A DNA stretch of 58,876 bases from an uncultured Treponema sp. (GTDB taxonomy: Bacteria; Spirochaetota; Spirochaetia; Treponematales; Treponemataceae), in the NCBI GenBank assembly GCA_934691925.1, contig CAKUTI010000009.1, positions 1 through 58,876 of the forward strand, read 5' to 3'. Made by a program: the position numbers and the translations under genes. The notes beneath the pieces were generated by a model. It was not told the DNA's origin, did not search any database, and saw only the letters and a program-made list of their open reading frames with translations. Positions 52,763-58,876 of the stretch are shown piece by piece. The stretch's first letter is position 1. Each line of letters begins with the position of its first letter.

Positions 52763-54688
52763 ATGACCAGACTGAACGAACTGATAAATGAGCTTTGCCC
52801 GGAAGGTGTGGAATATATAGACTTTTTTTCTTTGTGTAATTATATCCGTGGAATTACATATAATAAGACTAACGAAATAAATGACGGTTCTGTTGGAATA
52901 AAAGTTCTTCGTGCTAATAACATTACTTTGGAAACAAATTCATTAAATTTTGAAGAAGTGAAAATTGTTTCACCAGATGTAAAAATAAAAGCTTCTCAAT
53001 GGCTAAAATACCAAGATATTTTAATATGTGCAGGAAGTGGAAGCAAAGAGCATATCGGAAAAGTTGCATATATTTTCAATGATATGAATTTTACCTTTGG
53101 CGGTTTTATGGGTGTCATTCGCCCAAAAGGGGATAGTTTAAATTCTAGATTTTTGTTTCATATTTTAACAAGTGATATATTCAAAAGACATTTGGCAAAA
53201 ACATCAGGAGCTGCAAGTGCTACAATCAACAATATAAATAATGATACTTGGAAAGATTTCAAAATCCCCGTGCCGCCTCTTCCGGTTCAGGAAGAAATCG
53301 TGCGGATTCTTGACAAATTCACGTCGCTAGAAGCGGAGCTAGAAGCGGAGCTAGAAGCGGAGCTAGAAGCTCGCCGCGTTCAGTATGAATACTACCGCGA
53401 CGAGCTTCTAACAAGAGAAACTAAAGTTCAAATAAAAACTCTTGGTGAAGTATGCGAAATTGGAGTAGGTGATAAACCGAAATCAATATTAGAAAGTAAA
53501 ACAGAATATGAATATATAAATGCCGGAACGACAAATTCGGGTTATACTGATTGCTCAAATTGTAAAGGGGATACAGTTACAACACCGTCGAGAGGACAAG
53601 GAGGCATTGGTTTTATTGGTTATCAGAAAAAGAATTTTTATTTAGGGCCCTTGTGTTACAAAATTCGGTCAAAAAGCATTGATTATTTGTTAAATAAATA
53701 TCTTTTCTATTATCTGCAGAGCAATGATGAAAAAATATTAAAAATCAGAAATTCTGGAGGCGTTCCTTCAGTAAACAGAAGTGATTTAGTAAATATTTCC
53801 ATCGCAATTCCTTCTCTCGAAGTGCAAAAGCGAATCGTCAACGTCCTCGACAACTTTGACGCAATCTGCTCCGACCTTAAAATCGGGCTTCCGGCGGAAA
53901 TCGACGCGCGCAAAAAGCAGTACGAATATTACCGTGATTTGCTCTTGACATTCGCTGAACGCGGCAACACAATCCTCACAGAACAGAACAGAACAGAACA
54001 GAACAGAACAGAACAGAACAGAACAGAACAGAACAGAACAGAACAGAACAGAACAGATGAGATAAAACTGCTCCAGTATGTTTTTGGATATGCTGTTGTT
54101 CGGCTGGGAGAAATTGCAACAGTCGTTCGTGGCGGAAATTTCCAGAAAAAAGATTTTGTTGAAGAGGGCAAGCCTTGTATTCATTACGGTCAGATGTATA
54201 CGCATTTTAGGACTTATGCGGATAAAGTTTTGACTTATATTTCAGAAGATGTTTTCAAGAAATCAAAAATTGCAACAAAAAATGACATTATTATGGCTGT
54301 AACAAGCGAAAATGTTGAAGACGTTTGCAGTTGTGTTGCTTGGCTTGGAAAAGAAGATGTTGCGGTAAGCGGTCATACAGCTATTATTCATCATAATCAA
54401 AATGCAAAATTTCTTTCATACTACTTTCATTCAAATATTTTTTTTGAGCAAAAGCAAAAACTTGCACACGGCACAAAAGTAATAGAAGTTACTCCGTCAG
54501 CATTAAATGACATAAAAATTCCGCTTCCCCCGCTTGCCGAACAGGAGCGGATTGTAAAAATCCTGGACCGCTTTGAAAGCCTCTGCAACGACATTTCTTC
54601 AGGGCTTCCGGCAGAAATCAAAATGCGCAGAAAACAGTACGAGTTTTACAGGGATAAGCTTCTGTCGTTTAAGGAAAAAGCAAATTGA
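52763..54688 (+). CDS. hsdS: type I restriction specificity subunit with three half-units
   Basis: DNA-recognition subunit for HsdM and HsdR. At 641 residues it is about half again as long as normal. It reads as TRD1 (1-170), conserved helix 1 (PPLPVQEEIVRILDKF... with LEAE repeats at 189-204, YEYYRDELLT), TRD2 (about 220-345), conserved helix 2 (VQKRIVNVLDNF...QYEYYRDLLLTF), an EQNRT x5 linker (407-431), TRD3 (about 435-590) and conserved helix 3 (LAEQERIVKILDRF...QYEFYRDKLLSF). The linker is a GAACA x15 repeat, whose copy number decides whether TRD3 is made. TRD1 DNA is AT-rich. The ATG has a GGAAAC-type ribosome-binding site. Confidence 0.9.
   Translation: MTRLNELINELCPEGVEYIDFFSLCNYIRGITYNKTNEINDGSVGIKVLRANNITLETNSLNFEEVKIVSPDVKIKASQWLKYQDILICAGSGSKEHIGKVAYIFNDMNFTFGGFMGVIRPKGDSLNSRFLFHILTSDIFKRHLAKTSGAASATINNINNDTWKDFKIPVPPLPVQEEIVRILDKFTSLEAELEAELEAELEARRVQYEYYRDELLTRETKVQIKTLGEVCEIGVGDKPKSILESKTEYEYINAGTTNSGYTDCSNCKGDTVTTPSRGQGGIGFIGYQKKNFYLGPLCYKIRSKSIDYLLNKYLFYYLQSNDEKILKIRNSGGVPSVNRSDLVNISIAIPSLEVQKRIVNVLDNFDAICSDLKIGLPAEIDARKKQYEYYRDLLLTFAERGNTILTEQNRTEQNRTEQNRTEQNRTEQNRTDEIKLLQYVFGYAVVRLGEIATVVRGGNFQKKDFVEEGKPCIHYGQMYTHFRTYADKVLTYISEDVFKKSKIATKNDIIMAVTSENVEDVCSCVAWLGKEDVAVSGHTAIIHHNQNAKFLSYYFHSNIFFEQKQKLAHGTKVIEVTPSALNDIKIPLPPLAEQERIVKILDRFESLCNDISSGLPAEIKMRRKQYEFYRDKLLSFKEKAN
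53327..53370 (+). repeat. 12-bp in-frame repeat in the central helix of hsdS
   Basis: Three perfect copies of CTAGAAGCGGAG (53327-53362) plus eight bases of a fourth encode LEAE LEAE LEAE LEA. The position in the spacer helix between TRD1 and TRD2 is the one where EcoR124I-type enzymes have 12-bp TAEL repeats that set spacer length. Confidence 0.9.
53981..54055 (+). repeat. pentanucleotide repeat (GAACA)15 in hsdS
   Basis: Fifteen perfect copies in 75 bases, encoding EQNRT five times. Five bases is not a multiple of three. Multiples of three units keep the frame; other counts reach TGA or TAA within a few codons after the tract (GATGAGATAA). Confidence 0.95.
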
Positions 54689-54724
54689 ATTTGACGGATT
54701 ATATCATTTAGGTTATGTTTTCTC

Positions 54725-55111
54725 ATGGGGTATAAAGTCAAGTTATTTTCAATATGTGGAAAAGAACCTGTGCTGGATGCGATTTTGGGTACAGAGCCGA
54801 AAATGCAGGCAAAAATCTATCGTGAAATTAACTTGCTGGACGAATATTGGAGCGATGCAAAAAAAATAATGGAAAAAAATCCCGAAGTAAAAAAAGAATT
54901 AGACCTTAACGAAGCTGAATATCAGGTTATACGTGCTGTCATCAAGGCAAGGCAGGAAAGCGGATTGACTCAGGCTGAATTGGCGGAACGCGCTGGAACA
55001 AAACAGTCAAATATCGCGCGGCTTGAAAGCGGCCGTGCAAATCCAACAATCGAATTTCTTCAGAAAGTTGTAGGCGCAATGGGAAAGAAAATCTCAGTTT
55101 CGATAATCTGA
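54725..55111 (+). CDS. HigA-like antitoxin fused to a HigB-like toxin N-terminus
   Basis: The 128-residue protein appears chimeric. Residues 1-42 (VKLFSICGKEPVLDAILG, AKIYREINLLDEYW) resemble the first third of HigB/RelE-type toxins. Residues about 50-128 are a HigA-type antitoxin: a helix with NPEVKKELDLNEAEYQVIRAVIKARQ, then an XRE helix-turn-helix GLTQAELAERAGTKQSNIARLESG and a short beta tail KKISVSII. The toxin catalytic core is missing, so an in-frame deletion probably joined the two genes. The antitoxin could still bind DNA. It lies between hsdS and hsdR on the same strand. Confidence 0.7.
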   Translation: MGYKVKLFSICGKEPVLDAILGTEPKMQAKIYREINLLDEYWSDAKKIMEKNPEVKKELDLNEAEYQVIRAVIKARQESGLTQAELAERAGTKQSNIARLESGRANPTIEFLQKVVGAMGKKISVSII

Positions 55112-55152
55112 AACACGAAAACAATGGTATAATATTCAAATGGAGGCGGAGT

Positions 55153-55380
55153 ATGAGAAAAGAATTTTGTGAAAAAGACGGAATAATCATTACCTACACA
55201 GATGATAATGTCTGTTTTGAAGATGTGAATACGGCCGAATCAATATTGCTTTCAAATGATGGGAAAATTTTGCACTCAAACTTTGATGATAAAAAAAATC
55301 AGTTTTATATAGCTTACCTTAAAAAGATTTATCCGGCGATTACAACTTATAGAACTTTGGATTCTGTGGAGAGCGCTTGA
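55153..55380 (+). CDS. small protein of unknown function
   Basis: The 75-residue acidic protein (DGIIITYTDDNVCFEDVNTA, then a short Tyr-rich C-terminus) has no recognised motif. GGAGG at 55142-55146 gives a good ribosome-binding site before ATG 55153. Its stop overlaps the start of the DUF4160 gene (TGATG), which implies translational coupling and a two-gene unit, perhaps of toxin-antitoxin type. Confidence 0.6.
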   Translation: MRKEFCEKDGIIITYTDDNVCFEDVNTAESILLSNDGKILHSNFDDKKNQFYIAYLKKIYPAITTYRTLDSVESA

Positions 55381-55655
55381 TGCCTATTTATATCAGGACA
55401 TTTGGATATAAAGTTTATATTTGGTCTAATGAAAAAGACGAGCCGATTCATTTTCATGTTACAAAAGGAAATCCGTCTGAAAATGATACGAAAATATGGC
55501 TGTTGTCAAACGGCTCTTTTCAGTTGGCTCATAATAAAGGAAAAATTCCAGAAAAAGATTTAACTAGAATATTGTCTGCGCTGCAGGCTTATTATTTTGA
55601 TTTTATTGATTTTTATAAAAATTATCTTAGCTCAGAAATAAAGTTTTATAAATAA
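55380..55655 (+). CDS. DUF4160 family protein
   Basis: The 91-residue protein has the DUF4160 pattern: MPIYIRTFGYKVYIWSNE, then the EPIHFHV core (conserved HFHV) and a C-terminal helix (EKDLTRILSALQAYYFDFI). Function unknown; members often sit beside a small partner such as DUF2442. The ATG at 55380 overlaps the stop of the upstream small gene and is preferred to the TTG at 55377. It is 12 bases upstream of hsdR. Confidence 0.75.
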   Translation: MPIYIRTFGYKVYIWSNEKDEPIHFHVTKGNPSENDTKIWLLSNGSFQLAHNKGKIPEKDLTRILSALQAYYFDFIDFYKNYLSSEIKFYK

Positions 55656-55667
55656 GGAATCCCGAAA

Positions 55668-58600
55668 ATGGCAGAATACAGGACAATCGCCGAGTCTCCA
55701 AATTACATTGTTTTGGACAAATACGTAAAGCCGCTTATGGTCTGCGAGAACGGCTATCAGTCGGAATTCGATCTGGAACGTGAGCTTGTTGAGGGCTTGA
55801 AAAATCTTGGCTATGAATATCTTCCGGACGTGAAAAATTCCTCTGCTTTGCTTTCAAATGCACGCACGCAGATAGAGGAGCTGAACAACGTTCATTTTCT
55901 TGACAGCGAATGGGAACGCTATGTTCAGACTTACCTTGACAAGCCCAGCGACACAATGGACGGCAAGGCGCGCAAGATTCACGACGATTACATTTGCGAT
56001 TTTGTCTTTGACGACGGACGTATTCAGAACATCTATCTTATAGACAAGGATAAGCTTCTTCGTAACAAGGTTCAGGTAATCCGGCAGTTTGAGCAGACAG
56101 GCACTCATCAGAACCGCTACGATGTTACGATTCTTGTGAACGGAATTCCTATGGTTCAGGTGGAGCTGAAAAAGCGCGGCGTTGCAATCCGCGAGGCGTT
56201 CAATCAGGTTCACCGCTACAGCAAGGAAAGCTTCAATTCTGAACATTCGCTTTACAAATATCTTCAGGTTTTTGTGATTTCCAACGGAACTGACACACGC
56301 TATTTTGCGAACACGACAAAACGGAACAAGAACAGCTTTGACTTTACAATGAACTGGGCAAAGTCCGACAACTCGCTCATAAAAGATTTGACCGATTTTA
56401 CGCAGACTTTCTTTCAGAAAAACACTTTGCTCAATGTTCTTTTTACTTATTCGGTTTTTGACACGACAAATACGCTCCTTGTAATGCGGCCTTATCAGAT
56501 TGCGGCGACAGAACGCCTTCTGTGGAAAATAAAAAGTTCTTATATCGCAAAAAACTGGAGCTGCACGGAAAGCGGGGGCTACATCTGGCACACAACAGGC
56601 TCCGGAAAAACGCTTACGAGCTTTAAGGCGGCCCAGCTTGCGACTCGGCTTGAATTTATTGACAAGGTTTTCTTTGTTGTTGACCGCAAGGATTTGGATT
56701 ATCAGACGATGAAGGAATACCAGCGTTTTTCGCCTGACAGCGTGAACGGCTCGGAAAGCACAGCAGGGCTTAAGCGCAACATTGAAAAAGACGACAACAA
56801 AATCATTGTCACGACAATTCAAAAACTCAACAATCTGATGAAAAGCGAGGATAATCTTGAAATCTACCGCAAGCAGGTTGTCTTTATTTTTGATGAGTGC
56901 CACCGCTCTCAGTTCGGTGAGGCTCAGAAAAATCTTAAAAAGAAGTTCAAGTTTTATTATCAGTTCGGATTCACAGGAACACCGATATTCCCGGAAAATG
57001 CTCTTGGCGCGGAAACCACGGCCTCAGTTTTTGGCAGGCAGCTTCATTCCTACATTATTACAGACGCAATCCGTGATGAGAAAGTCCTAAAATTCAAGGT
57101 TGACTACAATGATGTTCGTCCGAAATTCAAGGAGATAGAATCTGAGCAGGATGAGAAGAAGCTTTCCGCGGCGGAAAACAGGGAGGCTCTTCTTCATCCT
57201 GACAGAATAAAGGAAATCACGCAGTACATTCTTGAGAAATTCAACCAGAAAACGCACAGGACTTTTGGAAGCGCGAACGGATTCAACGCGATGTTCGCAG
57301 TGAGCAGTGTTGAAGCCGCAAAAATGTATTACGAGTCGTTCAAGAATTTGCAGAAGAATAAAGAAAAGCCGCTGAAAGTCGCCACGATTTTTTCATTTGC
57401 GGCGAACGAGGAGCAGAACGCAATCGGCGAGATTCAGGACGAAAGTTTTGAGACAAGCGCAATGGATTCAAGCTCAAAGGAATTTCTGGATTCCGCAATT
57501 GGCGATTACAATAATCTTTTCAAGACAAATTTCAGCACGGAAGGAAAAAGTTTTCAGAATTATTACAGGGACCTTTCAAAACGCGTAAAAAATCAGGAAG
57601 TTGATTTGCTGCTCGTTGTCGGAATGTTTCTTACCGGTTTTGACGCGCCGCGCCTTAACACTCTTTTTGTTGACAAGAACCTGCGCTACCACGGTCTGAT
57701 TCAGGCTTACTCGCGCACGAACCGCATTTTCGATTCCACAAAGACATTCGGAAACATCGTTACTTTCAGGGATTTGGAGCAGGCGACGGTGGACGCAATC
57801 AAGCTTTTCGGGGCTACAAATCACATAATCCTTGAAAAAAGCTATTCAGAATATATGAATGGGTTCAGCGACAAGGAGACCGGCGAAACTTGCCGGGGCT
57901 ACATTGAGGTTGCAAAGGAGCTTGAGGAAAAGTTCCCGAATCCTGATGAAATCATAACCGAAAAGCAGAAAGTCGAATTTACAAGATTGTTCGGAGAATA
58001 CCTGCGTATTGAAAATGTCCTGCAGAATTATGATGAGTTTGCAGGGCTGAAGGCGTTTCAGAGAATTGACCAGAACGATGAAAAAGCCGTTGAGGAATTC
58101 AAGGCAAAATATTATCTGAGCGATGAGACTGTTGCAGCGATGAAGGGCGTGAAAATTCCTTCCGAACGTGCGGTTCAAAACTATAAGTCAACTTACAATG
58201 ACATACGCGACTGGCTTCGCAATCAGAAAGAATCCGACAAAAAAGACGCGCTGAAAATCGACTGGAGCGATGTTGTCTTTGAAGTTGACCTTTTGAAATC
58301 TCAGGAAATAAATCTTGACTACATTCTTGAGCTGATTTTTGAGAACAACAAAAGAAATCAGAACAAGGAAACGATTGTTGAGGACGCGCGCCGACTTATC
58401 CGCTCAAGCATTGGAAACCGCGCAAAGGAAAGTCTGCTCGTGGAATTTATTAACAAGACGAATCTTGATGAAATCAGCGACAAGGTGGCTCTTATAGATT
58501 CATTCTTTAAATACGCGCAGGCGGAACAGCTCCGTGAAGTGGACGAGCTGATTGCGGAAGAAAAACTTAACCCTGAAAAGGCAAGGCATTACATCGCAGT

Positions 58601-58763
58601 CTCATTGAAAAAAGAATTCGCAAGCGAAAACGGAACTGAGCTGAATTCGATTCTTCCAAAAATGAGTCCGCTGAATCCGAATCATCTGACAAAAAAACAC
58701 ACTGTTTTTCAGAAGATAACGGCTCTGGTGGAAAAGTTTAAAGGCGTGGGCGGAAGTGTTTGA
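55668..58763 (+). CDS. hsdR: type I restriction endonuclease subunit
   Basis: ATP-dependent translocating nuclease of the type I enzyme. The 1031-residue protein has a PD-(D/E)xK nuclease domain with VELKK at 165-169, helicase motif I TTGSGKT at 309-315, motif II DECH at 409-412, and later helicase motifs ([40 protein letters not shown]). The C-terminal helical part continues to the stop. Codon use matches hsdM. A ribosome-binding site AAGGAA lies before the ATG. The type I operon thus spans 49.2-58.8 kb with hsdS and accessory genes between M and R. Confidence 0.95.
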   Translation: MAEYRTIAESPNYIVLDKYVKPLMVCENGYQSEFDLERELVEGLKNLGYEYLPDVKNSSALLSNARTQIEELNNVHFLDSEWERYVQTYLDKPSDTMDGKARKIHDDYICDFVFDDGRIQNIYLIDKDKLLRNKVQVIRQFEQTGTHQNRYDVTILVNGIPMVQVELKKRGVAIREAFNQVHRYSKESFNSEHSLYKYLQVFVISNGTDTRYFANTTKRNKNSFDFTMNWAKSDNSLIKDLTDFTQTFFQKNTLLNVLFTYSVFDTTNTLLVMRPYQIAATERLLWKIKSSYIAKNWSCTESGGYIWHTTGSGKTLTSFKAAQLATRLEFIDKVFFVVDRKDLDYQTMKEYQRFSPDSVNGSESTAGLKRNIEKDDNKIIVTTIQKLNNLMKSEDNLEIYRKQVVFIFDECHRSQFGEAQKNLKKKFKFYYQFGFTGTPIFPENALGAETTASVFGRQLHSYIITDAIRDEKVLKFKVDYNDVRPKFKEIESEQDEKKLSAAENREALLHPDRIKEITQYILEKFNQKTHRTFGSANGFNAMFAVSSVEAAKMYYESFKNLQKNKEKPLKVATIFSFAANEEQNAIGEIQDESFETSAMDSSSKEFLDSAIGDYNNLFKTNFSTEGKSFQNYYRDLSKRVKNQEVDLLLVVGMFLTGFDAPRLNTLFVDKNLRYHGLIQAYSRTNRIFDSTKTFGNIVTFRDLEQATVDAIKLFGATNHIILEKSYSEYMNGFSDKETGETCRGYIEVAKELEEKFPNPDEIITEKQKVEFTRLFGEYLRIENVLQNYDEFAGLKAFQRIDQNDEKAVEEFKAKYYLSDETVAAMKGVKIPSERAVQNYKSTYNDIRDWLRNQKESDKKDALKIDWSDVVFEVDLLKSQEINLDYILELIFENNKRNQNKETIVEDARRLIRSSIGNRAKESLLVEFINKTNLDEISDKVALIDSFFKYAQAEQLREVDELIAEEKLNPEKARHYIAVSLKKEFASENGTELNSILPKMSPLNPNHLTKKHTVFQKITALVEKFKGVGGSV

Positions 58764-58876
58764 TTATTTTAACACGCAAAATTTATCATAAATTAAAAAA
58801 TCATTTACGAATTTTCTTGCCGATTGGAATTTATTTTTATATTTTAAAGTTAAAGTTGATGAAAAATCGCTTTGGA
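58764..58876. other. AT-rich right-hand edge, nothing recognised
   Basis: 113 AT-rich bases after the hsdR stop. No hairpin with a U-run, start codon with ribosome-binding site or repeat is evident before the window ends. Confidence 0.6.

Noticed and set aside
53786..54205. Minus-strand frames across the GAACA tract
   Set aside because: A five-base repeat without stop codons opens all frames on both strands; the Cys/Ser/Val repeat protein is an artefact of the tract.
54573..54869. Overlapping plus-strand frame of 98 codons across the end of hsdS
   Set aside because: It is out of frame with both hsdS and the HigA-like gene and shows no family features.

Overview
The window looks like part of a spirochaete chromosome, most likely a host-associated Treponema. 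This is inferred from gene content and style, not from a marker gene: many short lipobox lipoproteins, a PG0541-type protein beside an RND pump, a stand-alone DbpA-type RNA-binding protein, a soluble chemotaxis receptor paired with a FIST sensor, Lys/Ser/Asn/Asp-rich low-complexity inserts, and poly-G and short-repeat contingency tracts. No rRNA, tRNA, CRISPR array, prophage or transposase gene was recognised. Base composition is moderate, with strikingly AT-rich islands in the defence locus.

Layout. 1-8.9 kb is housekeeping: a MATE exporter, pth-mazG, clpP, a UPF0158/GNAT fusion, a DbpA-domain protein, an MBL hydrolase, and a convergent phosphoesterase/lipoprotein pair. 8.9-16.4 kb is a tripartite efflux locus (TolC, adaptor, RND pump, PG0541 protein) followed by a pseudouridine synthase. 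A 0.6 kb element sits between adaptor and pump: a small GIY-YIG nuclease gene bracketed by paired inverted repeats. A 41-bp tandem array of palindromes separates this from azlCD and uvrC on the minus strand. 19.9-24.5 kb encodes a LamG/FN3 exported protein and a large TPR protein. 24.5-31.4 kb carries an M24 peptidase, murJ, pepF, adenosine deaminase and a degenerate deaminase-like partner. 31.4-32.2 kb is non-coding with a 44-bp tandem array. 32.2-48.5 kb carries mnmG, surface lipoproteins, an ABC-F ATPase, galM-galK, a zinc-metalloprotease lipoprotein broken at a G8 tract, an MCP/FIST pair, two envelope proteins and rnhA.

48.7-58.8 kb is a composite defence island. After a degenerate 22-bp tandem array and a strong promoter come hsdM, an RloA/RloB (AbiL-like) ATPase-TOPRIM pair in very AT-rich DNA, an unusually long hsdS, a HigB-HigA remnant, a small unknown gene, a DUF4160 gene, and hsdR. 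The hsdS gene encodes three half-specificity units. It holds two kinds of variable repeat: an in-frame 12-bp repeat in the spacer helix and an out-of-frame GAACA x15 tract. Slippage at the second would switch between a normal two-domain subunit and the three-domain form.

The main themes are contingency (poly-G in a surface protease, two repeat tracts in hsdS), repeat biology (a GIY-YIG/REPIN-like element, three tandem arrays with near-helical periods, dispersed hairpin repeats), and start codons lying directly behind -10 boxes without a Shine-Dalgarno sequence, which suggests leaderless mRNAs. All functional calls come from reading translated sequence and motif recognition; no database search was possible.
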